This document shows, in pieces, positions 44,189 to 52,952 of a stretch of DNA of 64,000 nucleotides. The stretch comes from Crystallibacter sulfonylureivorans_A (GTDB lineage Bacteria; Actinomycetota; Actinomycetes; Actinomycetales; Micrococcaceae): the NCBI RefSeq assembly GCF_047607445.1, contig NZ_JBLKRT010000002.1, forward strand, positions 1 to 64,000. Direction: 5' to 3'. The translations under genes were made by a program, and so were the position numbers. Position 1 is the stretch's first letter. Each line of letters starts with the position of its first letter. The notes under the pieces were generated by a model. That model saw only the letters and a list, made by a program, of their open reading frames with translations, ran no database searches and was not told where the DNA came from.

Positions 44189-44266
44189 GGTCTTCCACCT
44201 TGGGGGTAGGCATGAGTGCCGGTGTGATCCATGCAACTGTAGGACCGGTTCAATGATCCGACAAGA

Positions 44267-44300
44267 GCAGAAATTCTGCGTTACGCGCCCCTGAATTCAG
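44267..44300. promoter_or_regulatory. Two phased palindromes, candidate Lrp operators
   Basis: GCAGAA-A-TTCTGC (44267-44279) and CTGAATTCAG (44291-44300) are perfect palindromes whose centres are about 22 bases apart, near two helical turns. They lie between the MHS transporter gene and the Lrp/AsnC gene. Lrp-type regulators bind arrays of such sites on one face of DNA. Confidence 0.5.
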
Positions 44301-44407
44301 TTTCGCGCGGCTTCTCGCGCATTGTTCCTCCGAAGAGCTTGCATGTGCGCTGCATCACTGGATAATTGACGACAGCGGTGCTCACTTGGGAGGTTCAGAA
44401 ATCTTTG

Positions 44408-45301
44408 GCGGTCTCTACCGAAATGATCGACTCACAACTGGTCCGCGCGCTGCAGCAGGAGGGCCGGGCGAGCTACCAGGACTTGGCCCGGGACCTTGGC
44501 CTGCCGCGGGCCACCGTGTCTTCCCGGCTGCGGGAGCTGCTGGACAGCCAGACCGTTCGGGTGGTGGCCGCCGTGGATCCGGCGTTCCTCGGCCAGCACG
44601 TGATCGCGCACGTCTCGGTGGTGGCGTCCGGCCCGGTGCGGCATATCGCTGAGCTGCTGGCGGAGTGGCCGGAAGCCGTACTGGTCTCCGCGGTCGGCGG
44701 CACCCATGACCTGGTCGCCGAGATCCGCGTCTCCACCCACGACGAACTCCATGGCGTGCTCACCCAGCTCCGCGAGCACCCCAACGTCGCCTACATCGAC
44801 ACCCTGGTCTACACCCGCCTGGTCAAGGGCTTCTTCATCTCGCAGTACGCCGGCGAGGTCACCATCGACGGCGTGGACACCCAGCTCATCGAAATCCTGC
44901 AGAAGGACGGCCGGACCAGCTACCGGGACCTTGCCGCCGCGGTTGGACTGACCCCCACCGCCGTCCGCTCACGTGTGCAGCGGCTGCTGGACGCCCGGAT
45001 CATCCGGATCAGCGCCGTGGAATCCCGCGGCGCCGGCGGCCGGCAGCTCTCCATGGGCGTGGGCCTCAACCTATCCGGCGACAACGACGCCGTCCTCGAA
45101 CTCCTGCGCAGCTCAACGCACGTGGAGTTCGTAGCCCAAACCGTCGGCCGCTTCGACGCCATCGCCACCCTCGCCGCCCAGTCCCCCCGCGACCTCCTCG
45201 CCCAACTCGAAGAAATTCGCAGCCTCCCAGCCGTCAGCCGCACCGACTCCTGGCTCCACCTCGAAGTAGTTAAGGAAGACTACGCACGTCGGATTTCATG
45301 A
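44408..45301 (+). CDS. Lrp/AsnC-family regulator with two HTH modules
   Basis: A protein of about 297 residues with two Lrp-type units in tandem: a first HTH (LVRALQQEGRASYQDLARDLGLPRATVSSRL) followed by an RAM-like ligand domain, then a second HTH (LIEILQKDGRTSYRDLAAAVGLTPTAVRSRV) and a second domain. The TTG at 44408 is preceded by GGGAGG at 11 bases; a TTG at 44366 or the ATG at 44423 are alternatives. Duplicated Lrp proteins are common in Actinobacteria. Its divergent position suggests control of the MHS/amidohydrolase operon in response to an amino-acid-like ligand. Confidence 0.88.
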   Translation, partial: AVSTEMIDSQLVRALQQEGRASYQDLARDLGLPRATVSSRLRELLDSQTVRVVAAVDPAFLGQHVIAHVSVVASGPVRHIAELLAEWPEAVLVSAVGGTHDLVAEIRVSTHDELHGVLTQLREHPNVAYIDTLVYTRLVKGFFISQYAGEVTIDGVDTQLIEILQKDGRTSYRDLAAAVGLTPTAVRSRVQRLLDARIIRISAVESRGAGGRQLSMGVGLNLSGDNDAVLELLRSSTHVEFVAQTVGRFDAIATLAAQSPRDLLAQLEEIRSLPAVSRTDSWLHLEVVKEDYARRIS

Positions 45302-45528
45302 TCTTCTTTCCGCCGATTGCACCTGGTCCACATTGGATGCTCAGAAAACCCACACAGGGCATGCTCACGCGGATGAACGTCGGAGACATGAAGTCCGGCC
45401 TGACGACACGTCCATAGTCCGGCTCTAACCGAGCAGATATGCCGATAGGATCGATGTCAGTGCTTGCAGCGGGGCATCATCAACCGCGGGATGCTGACCT
45501 CACAGACAAAACCCTGATGGGAGAAACA

Positions 45529-47364
45529 GTGACTATGTGGATCCGTCGTATTAAGGTCAGTGGCGGCTACCTTAAAGACTTCGACGTCGAGCTTACCCCC
45601 GGCTTAAACGTAATTATTGGAGCCCGCGGCACTGGTAAAAGCACATTATTGCGACTAATTCGCTGGGCACTGGGCATTGACTCCCTGACTCTAAGCCCTA
45701 AAGAAGACAAAGAATTCGTTGCGACAATGCTTGGTTCAGGCGAAATATCGTTGGAAGTCCAAACCGAGCACGGAGTTCGCCTAATAACGGTCAATGCCGA
45801 AGGAGAAGGGCGTTCAAAAGAGGTCACATCCAATGCAGCCTTGGCCCTCGGACAGAATGAGATTGAGGACATAGCCTCCTCCGGGGAGGAAAGGCGTCAT
45901 TTGTTGGACCTCAGAGCAGCATTGAACCATACTTCTGATGTCGATTCAAACAACGAGTTGGCGAAAACAACACAGGAAGTATACGAACTTCGCCGACAGA
46001 TATCCGACCTTGCCGATCAAACATTCAATTATGAACAGTTATCCCAAGCACTTCGTGAAGCTGAAGCTCAGGAAAGTTCCTTGGTGGTGGAGGCAAATGA
46101 AAATCTGGCCGAACACCGAGCCCGGGTAGCGCTGTATGATGAACGCCTGACGCATCTATCCTCGATGATCGCAAAAGCCAAGCACGCTCGCCTTAAACTT
46201 AACGAAATTCTTTCCCAAACGGACCAAATTTTGAGTTCAATATCTCTTGTCCAAGGCGAAAAACTCCCTGAAGAGCTGTCTCATGTCATAACAGAAGGAA
46301 TGTCGGCATCATACGAGCACGCAAACCAATTGAGGATGCGCCTCCTTCATGCTTTGACCGAACTTTCGGCGGTGGTAGCGAATGTTAAAGAAGAACAGAC
46401 CAACAAGATGGTCAAAGTCACGCCTTTGAGAGCTGAGCTTGAAAAAGCAGCAACCGGATTAGGAGAAATAACTTCCACAATACGTGGTCTTCGAACACAA
46501 CTGAAGGAAGTTGAATCAGTTCGTGAAAGGATTCGGACAACGAGGAAGACTCTTGAACGGATTGAGACTGCGCGAGGTTTATATCTAGATCGCCGCGAGC
46601 AGGAACAGATGGTCCGCTATCAAAGACGAAAAAGCGTGGCAGAATCCGTCTCTAGAGAATTAGGAAACGGCGTGGCCATTAGTGTCGCTCACCAGGCGGA
46701 TACTGCCCTTTACACGAAGGAATTGGAGCGTTTTCTAAAGGGCAGCGGCATGCAGTATCGTGCGCTAGTCGATCGAATATCTGAGAAGTTGTTGCCACGC
46801 GAGTTGCTAGAAATGACCGAAGCTCAGGATGCAAAGGCACTGGCAGCAGCACTTTCAATCTCTAGCGAACGGGCAGCACGCATTCTCGCCGCATTTGATT
46901 CAGCCGAAGCGACATCGACCCTGTCGAACATTCAATTGGACGACAAAGTCGACTTTCTGCTAATCCAAGGGAGCTCCATGAAGTCTGTCCACGAGCTCTC
47001 TACGGGCCAAAAGTGTGCGGTCACGTTGCCGATTGTCATTAGCGATACAAAGCGGGCACTTATATTAGATCAGCCCGAGGATCATCTCGATAATGAGTTC
47101 TTGGTGGACAACATCGTCCAAGCGGTTCTTCGTCGAAATAAGTCCTCGGCCCAATCCATAATTGCGACTCATAGTCCCAATATACCTGTACTCGGAAATG
47201 CTGAATTGGTAATTCATATGGCGAGTGATGGACGCCGGGGATGGGCAGCGTCAGCGGGACTTCCCGATGCGCCAAATGTGAAAGGTGTAATCACCAATAT
47301 TCTTGAAGGCGGCGAGGAAGCGTTTCAAAGACGAGCTGAATTCTACGGGTTTGGCAGTGAATAG
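45529..47364 (+). CDS. SMC/RecF-like AAA ATPase of the signalling cassette
   Basis: A protein of about 611 residues. Walker A is GARGTGKS (31-38). A long charged region (about 140-420), rich in Glu, Lys, Leu and Gln, is probably a coiled coil. The C-terminal ATPase half has an ABC-like signature STGQKCAV near 488 and a Walker B segment LILDQPEDHLDN (Asp514, Glu517), then IIATHSPNIPVLGNAE with the switch His. The DQPEDxLDN variant is seen in ATPases linked to TrlF and related anti-phage proteins. GGGAG lies 5 bases before the GTG at 45529. No nuclease domain is visible in this protein. Role: probably a DNA- or nucleoprotein-sensing ATPase; inference. Confidence 0.9.
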   Translation: MTMWIRRIKVSGGYLKDFDVELTPGLNVIIGARGTGKSTLLRLIRWALGIDSLTLSPKEDKEFVATMLGSGEISLEVQTEHGVRLITVNAEGEGRSKEVTSNAALALGQNEIEDIASSGEERRHLLDLRAALNHTSDVDSNNELAKTTQEVYELRRQISDLADQTFNYEQLSQALREAEAQESSLVVEANENLAEHRARVALYDERLTHLSSMIAKAKHARLKLNEILSQTDQILSSISLVQGEKLPEELSHVITEGMSASYEHANQLRMRLLHALTELSAVVANVKEEQTNKMVKVTPLRAELEKAATGLGEITSTIRGLRTQLKEVESVRERIRTTRKTLERIETARGLYLDRREQEQMVRYQRRKSVAESVSRELGNGVAISVAHQADTALYTKELERFLKGSGMQYRALVDRISEKLLPRELLEMTEAQDAKALAAALSISSERAARILAAFDSAEATSTLSNIQLDDKVDFLLIQGSSMKSVHELSTGQKCAVTLPIVISDTKRALILDQPEDHLDNEFLVDNIVQAVLRRNKSSAQSIIATHSPNIPVLGNAELVIHMASDGRRGWAASAGLPDAPNVKGVITNILEGGEEAFQRRAEFYGFGSE

Positions 47365-48259
47365 CCGAGACCGAGAGGCGGAGCTGACTCACCTGTTGGC
47401 GAGCAACCTCGCTAGCGACCGCGCAAAAGCGGTAGCGGATGCTCTTCGCGATGATGTACAGCTTCCCATAGATGTCCTCATTAAGGCCCTTGAGAATGAG
47501 ACCGTCCCTATTGTAGAAAAGCGGCTGCGAAAATTACTCAATGTCCGCCCCAAAAATGCTCCTGTTCGAGAGCCCCTGCGTGTCGAAGAATCATCAGAAA
47601 TCCACGAGCTTCACGAACTGTTAGAAAATGCCTCTTCCATAATTCGCCATGAGACTGAGCCGGTCATTGGACTGCTACGCAGTGCCGCAAGTAAGGAAGT
47701 CATCGGCTTCGAGTCTAGCCAAACCAACACACGGATCGAGATCCTGCGGCGGCGTATCGCTTCTGTGGCTCTACTATTACAGATAAACCGCCCCATTCAG
47801 TATGAAGAAGTGCACCTTCCAAATTTTCTTGCAGAGATCCTAGAAACATATTCGTCCGAATCGGTAAGAGTTGGAGCCTTTACTGAGTATGGCAGGGATC
47901 GTATAACTACAAATCCAAACCTCCTGCGTTTGGTCTTGGATAACGCACTAAGAAACGCCGTTGATGCAAGCTCTGAGGTAGGGACGAGCGCTTACGCAAC
48001 CGTCTCATGTGAACAAACAGATGTAGATTTTTGGATTAAGATTTCAAATCCGTTCTCCGGTGATAAGTTGGAACGATCCGATGTTATTGATCTCGGCCGT
48101 TCGAGCAAAGGAAGCGCCCGCGGCACCGGCATGTCTCTGATTGACATCGCCTTACGACGCATGGACTATGACTGGAACCTGGTTGGACGGTCAGGAATTG
48201 CTCACTTTACAATATGGGGGAAGGCAGACCTTGGCGAATCTGCACGCATTAATAATTGA
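47357..48259 (+). CDS. Histidine-kinase-like protein with N-terminal helical repeats
   Basis: About 300 residues from the GTG at 47357, which overlaps the ATPase stop. The first 65 residues look like HEAT-type helical repeats (ADALRDDVQLPIDVLIKALENETVPIVEKRLRKLL). A dimerisation helix follows with a candidate phospho-acceptor His98 in IIRHETEPVIG. The C-terminal GHKL ATPase has an N box LVLDNALRNAVDAS (Asn196, Asn200) and a G2 box GSARGTGMSLIDIA. The G1 position reads KISNPFSG, without the usual DxG, a form also found in AgrC/HPK10 kinases. No membrane helix, so it is a cytosolic kinase. A TTG at 47351 is another possible start. Confidence 0.85.
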   Translation: MNSRDREAELTHLLASNLASDRAKAVADALRDDVQLPIDVLIKALENETVPIVEKRLRKLLNVRPKNAPVREPLRVEESSEIHELHELLENASSIIRHETEPVIGLLRSAASKEVIGFESSQTNTRIEILRRRIASVALLLQINRPIQYEEVHLPNFLAEILETYSSESVRVGAFTEYGRDRITTNPNLLRLVLDNALRNAVDASSEVGTSAYATVSCEQTDVDFWIKISNPFSGDKLERSDVIDLGRSSKGSARGTGMSLIDIALRRMDYDWNLVGRSGIAHFTIWGKADLGESARINN

Positions 48260-49658
48260 GGATGATCTTGACTTCGCGACCGAGATCGAATCCGCCGTCC
48301 GTTCTGAAGGTTATCGATCCGAGACACTTGGATCGTGGAAGGATTTTGAATCCTGGGCTTCAGATCTGTCAGAGGCGACCTACGACCTCGTAGTCCTTGA
48401 CCGCCAACTGCCCTTAGATGAGACATCCCCGGCTCAAGTCGATCTCGGCACTGTCATATTCGAGCATCTCCTGGCTGTGTTGCCCGGCATACCAATAATT
48501 CACTTAACCGGTCATTCAGATATAGATCATGCTCGGGACTCACTCATGGGCCGGTCCCGTATATCAGTTACGGAGTCCACCGAGATTGATACCGTCTACT
48601 ATTACCGCAAGTCAGATTTTGTTGAATTCGAGAAATGCATCGCGAGTCTGGCCGCCCTCCTGCATGAGGTAGATGACATCGAATTAATTCATTCGGATGA
48701 GCTCACCCTTTCGCCTCGCCACAAGAGACTCCTGCGGCGCATTGCGCACGCCTTTTCCGGTCTTTCGATCAGCGTGTCGGCGATGGGAGGGGGTCTTACC
48801 GACGCACCCGTATGGCACTGTCGCATCAAAAGAAGCGGACAGCCTGCTGTCGAGGTGGTGGCGAAGATTTCTGGTCGCGGTGTTTCTTATTCACTTCTCC
48901 AAGAGTCGACAAATGGAGCAGCAAACGTTGTTGCACCCTACAGACACATTTCAGGATTGTGCTACGGACAATCCGCGTCGATTACGCAGTTGGCTGGGCG
49001 CCCCATCGAGTCCCTACATCAGGTCATGCGACGGGACATGAGCTCGGCCCTCAATCTTGGCATTCAAGCTTTGAATAACCTTCAGACACCGGGCACCGAG
49101 AATGTTGTAGAACTTGCGTCTTTAGTGGCGCCTTTCATTACGTGGGAGAAACTTGCCGAGCTGGCCGAGGAGTTTTCCATTGACCTTCCCCGCCCAAGCA
49201 AGAAGATTTCCGCCAGCTTTTCCATTCAGCACGGCGATTTGCACGGCGGCAACATCCTTGTTGTGAATGATACGCCCTACATCATTGATCTGGACTCCGA
49301 AGGCATGATGTCTAGCCTGGCTGATCCTGTCACTCTTTTCTTCAGTCCATTCTTTCACCCAGACTCACCCCTGACCCTTGATGACAAATCGCCCTACCTC
49401 GATCTCGTTAGCATTTTCTACAATGCGAACTCGGCTAGTGGCGGTGGTGAGCTTAGCGAGATACCGGAGCGTGTATTCACATGGATTAGTGGGATCGGGA
49501 AGGAGGTCAGTTCTAGGACAACCAGCAGCAACGAATTCTGGAGCTTGACGTTGGCATATGGTGCCAGACAACTGCGTTTCTCAGACATACGCGCATCGCA
49601 GGTCCTCACCCAGTTTGCGCTTTCCATGTTCATAGAGGGGGCCAGAAGGCTTACCTAG
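48231..49658 (+). CDS. Receiver domain fused to APH/choline-kinase-like phosphotransferase
   Basis: A 475-residue protein. Residues 1-140 form a CheY-like receiver with the acidic cluster EDD (10-12), phospho-acceptor Asp57 (VVLDRQLP), Thr93 (HLTGHS) and Lys127 (YYRKSD), so it should accept a phosphoryl group. After a linker, about 165-475 resemble an aminoglycoside/choline kinase fold: Lys212 (VVAKISG), the catalytic loop QHGDLHGGN (Asp336, Asn341) and the metal Asp in IIDLDSEG (353/355). The TTG at 48231 is chosen because GGGGGAAGG lies 6 bases upstream; it overlaps the kinase gene. I know of no characterised member with this fusion. Confidence 0.85.
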   Translation: MANLHALIIEDDLDFATEIESAVRSEGYRSETLGSWKDFESWASDLSEATYDLVVLDRQLPLDETSPAQVDLGTVIFEHLLAVLPGIPIIHLTGHSDIDHARDSLMGRSRISVTESTEIDTVYYYRKSDFVEFEKCIASLAALLHEVDDIELIHSDELTLSPRHKRLLRRIAHAFSGLSISVSAMGGGLTDAPVWHCRIKRSGQPAVEVVAKISGRGVSYSLLQESTNGAANVVAPYRHISGLCYGQSASITQLAGRPIESLHQVMRRDMSSALNLGIQALNNLQTPGTENVVELASLVAPFITWEKLAELAEEFSIDLPRPSKKISASFSIQHGDLHGGNILVVNDTPYIIDLDSEGMMSSLADPVTLFFSPFFHPDSPLTLDDKSPYLDLVSIFYNANSASGGGELSEIPERVFTWISGIGKEVSSRTTSSNEFWSLTLAYGARQLRFSDIRASQVLTQFALSMFIEGARRLT

Positions 49659-49696
49659 GACACTCTCGCCAATTCAGCGCTGGTTGAGACAAACGA

Positions 49697-49738
49697 TGTA
49701 CCAGTGTCATCATTCGTGCGAAGCCAGGAACTGGTACA
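49697..49738. terminator. Inverted repeat across the end of ramB
   Basis: TGTACCAGT (49697-49705) is complementary to ACTGGTACA (49730-49738) with the ramB stop between. It lies where the cassette and ramB converge and could be a weak shared terminator. No T run. Confidence 0.35.
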
Positions 49739-51191
49739 CCTCGGTCTCATCTACTCCTGGGAAGGCGCCGGGAGGTAGGGCCGCGAGGAGATGGGAGTTG
49801 GCGCGGGCGCTAGGCCAGGCGTTGCCGGCCCACTGGGCGGCAAGGTCGGCGGGTGGGCGGCGGCAGCAGGATTCGTCGGGGCAGTTGGAGACGGAGCGCT
49901 CGGTTGTGTCGCGGCCGCGGAACCACTTCACCTCCTTGTACGGAATGCCGATGCTCAGCGAGTACTCCCCCGACGAGTGCCGCTCGGTGATGGCGGTGCA
50001 CCAGAAGGTTCCGGCCTTGGTGTCCGTGTACTGGTTGAAGGCGCGGAACTTGTCCGGCACGTCGAACACTGCGCGCGAGGTCCAGTTCCGGCAGACCGGC
50101 TGGCCCTCGATGGCGCCGGTGTGGTCGGCGGGGAAATTAACCCCGTCGTTTTCATAGGCCTTATGGATGATGCCGGAGACGTGGACCTTTTGGAAGTGGC
50201 ACGGTATCCCGAGATGATGCGTGGCCAGGTTGGTGAACCGGTGGGCGGCCGTCTCGTAGGAAACGCTGAAGGCATCGCGCAGGTCCTCGATGGCCAACTC
50301 CTTCGATGCCTTGGCTTTCTGCAGGAAGTCCACGGTCGCATGTTCCGGCATCAGCAGTGCGGCGGCGAAGTAATTGGTGTAGACGCGCTGGCGCAGGAAG
50401 TCCGCGTAGTCGGAGGGCGTCTGGTGCCCCAGGACATAGTGGCCGACGGCCTGCAGCAGCACCGATCGCGGGTCGTGTTCGGACCGGTGGCCCTGGGTCA
50501 GGTAAATTCTGCTGTTCTTCAAATCCGTTACGGAGCGGGTGGAATGCGGCAGATCGCTGACGTACTGAAGGCTGAAGCCGAGGTGCTCGGCGATGTCAGC
50601 GGCCACGTGGTGGGACAGCGGACCGCCCTTAAAACCGACCGCCTTGAGCAGCTCCTGTGCCTGGGCTTCAATGTCCTCGTAGTGGTTGTTCCGGGCGCGC
50701 ATTTCCGCCCGCAGTTCGGTGTTGGCGCGGCGGGCTTCCTCCGGGGTGGCGGCCTGCTCGTCCAGCCGGCGCTCGAGCTCATGCTGCAGCCCGACCAGTG
50801 ACTCCAACACGTCCATGGAAAGCCGCGAACTGACGCGGACTTTCGGCAGCCCGAGTGACTCGTACAGCGGCCCGCGTTGGTAGCGTTCCAGCTCGATCTC
50901 CAGCGCAGCGCGGCGGCTGGGCGGCTCCGCGCCGAGCAGCTGATCGATGCCTACACCGAGGGCTTTGCCGAGGGCCTGGAGCATGCCGAGCTTAGGCTCC
51001 CGCTTGCCGTTCTCGATCAACGAGAGCTGCGACGGCGCGGCGCCGACGGCGGCACCGAGATCGTCCAGGGTCATGCCCTGAGACTTCCTCAGGTGCCGCA
51101 CCCGGCGGCCCAGGCTGATGACGTCTAGTTCGGGCTCCGAGGAGGCACCGTCGTCGTGCTTGGAGGGACGATTCCAGCTGGTGGTTGCCAT
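49710..51191 (-). CDS. ramB: RamB-type regulator of acetate metabolism (XRE HTH plus ImmA-like domain)
   Basis: About 493 residues. An XRE helix-turn-helix lies at 30-85 (GRRVRHLRKSQGMTLDDLGAAVG...LSLIENGKREPK), followed by a central ImmA/DUF955-like domain (YFAAALLMPEHATVDFLQ) and a Cys-containing C-terminal domain. This architecture and its divergent position to aceA match RamB, which represses aceA, aceB and acetate activation genes in Corynebacterium and icl1 in Mycobacterium. The ATG at 51191 is preferred; a TTG at 51218 would add 9 residues. C-terminal cysteines (SNCPDESCCRR) may be structural. Confidence 0.9.
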   Translation of the reverse strand: MATTSWNRPSKHDDGASSEPELDVISLGRRVRHLRKSQGMTLDDLGAAVGAAPSQLSLIENGKREPKLGMLQALGKALGVGIDQLLGAEPPSRRAALEIELERYQRGPLYESLGLPKVRVSSRLSMDVLESLVGLQHELERRLDEQAATPEEARRANTELRAEMRARNNHYEDIEAQAQELLKAVGFKGGPLSHHVAADIAEHLGFSLQYVSDLPHSTRSVTDLKNSRIYLTQGHRSEHDPRSVLLQAVGHYVLGHQTPSDYADFLRQRVYTNYFAAALLMPEHATVDFLQKAKASKELAIEDLRDAFSVSYETAAHRFTNLATHHLGIPCHFQKVHVSGIIHKAYENDGVNFPADHTGAIEGQPVCRNWTSRAVFDVPDKFRAFNQYTDTKAGTFWCTAITERHSSGEYSLSIGIPYKEVKWFRGRDTTERSVSNCPDESCCRRPPADLAAQWAGNAWPSARANSHLLAALPPGAFPGVDETEVYQFLASHE

Positions 51192-51210
51192 TTCTTGAGG
51201 ATACGAGAAG

Positions 51211-51220
51211 AACTGCAAAT
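51211..51220. promoter_or_regulatory. ramB: Candidate RamB box
   Basis: AACTGCAAAT resembles the GCAAA core of the Corynebacterium RamB motif and lies just upstream of ramB in the aceA-ramB intergenic region. A full match is not present, so this is weak. Confidence 0.25.
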
Positions 51221-51326
51221 CTTTCCAGCATTTTCTATGGATTACCTGTTGTGACCTGCGGAATAGTCGATTTCACGAAGAAGTTCGGTGCCGGTTCCGA
51301 TCGGCAGGTTAGGCCGAAGATGGCCT

Positions 51327-51418
51327 GGTCTCGACAAGCTCGACCACCGGGGGAAACTCGACCACCGAGGGCAACCTCGGGAACCCGAGGGGAACCTCGG
51401 CTAAGACAGCAAGCTCGA
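51327..51418. repeat. REP-like TCGACCACCG repeats upstream of aceA
   Basis: GGTCTCGACAAGCTCGACCACCG-type units recur here (51327-51350, then ACTCGACCACCG at 51355-51367, followed by repeated GGGAACCTCGG-like units). They belong to the same repeat class as those at 39213-39330 and 39941-39994. They occupy the leader region of aceA without disrupting the AAGGAG site before its ATG. Confidence 0.6.
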
Positions 51419-51443
51419 CCGACGGCCACTAAGGAGAACAGCA

Positions 51444-52760
<1,317 letters not shown>

Positions 52761-52788
52761 CGACGACGGGGCTCGCCTCCGGCGCTAC

Positions 52789-52868
52789 GCCGGGACCCGC
52801 CGCGGCACGACCTTCCGACGGCCGCGGGCGGCCTTACGGAAGCTATTAGCCGCTTTCCGGGTCCCGGC
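52789..52868 (+). promoter_or_regulatory. Structured region between aceA and aceB
   Basis: GCCGGGACCCG (52789-52799) pairs with CGGGTCCCGGC (52858-52868), enclosing an inner hairpin CTTCCG-n2-GGCC-loop-GGCC-n3-CGGAAG (52812-52842). This could be the aceA terminator or a leader structure limiting read-through to aceB. There is no T run, and no gene in 52761-52952. Confidence 0.5.
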
Positions 52869-52952
52869 TCCGCGCCTCATCTGCAGGTCACCTTTGGCAC
52901 ATGGCCGGGCTCCGGCGTCGTACTTATAAATGTTTTAGGGAGTGAATGAGCG

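Larger units (their letters stand above)
45302..49709 (+). other. AT-richer insertion carrying a three-gene signalling cassette
   Basis: From about 45.5 to 49.65 kb the base composition drops visibly (for example 26 G/C in the 60 bases from 45601), whereas both flanks are strongly GC-rich. The region holds exactly three overlapping genes and no integrase, transposase or tRNA. The leader 45302-45528 contains no recognisable gene. I see no flanking direct repeat. The composition argues for horizontal acquisition. Confidence 0.75.

Noticed and set aside
41155..44213. Several 400-580 residue frames overlapping the YtcJ-like and MHS genes
   Set aside because: Arg/Gly/Ala-rich, no recognisable domain, fully overlapping genes with intact motifs.
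45302..49709. Prophage or integrative element for the AT-rich cassette
   Set aside because: No integrase, transposase, tRNA end or flanking direct repeat could be found; only base composition supports transfer.
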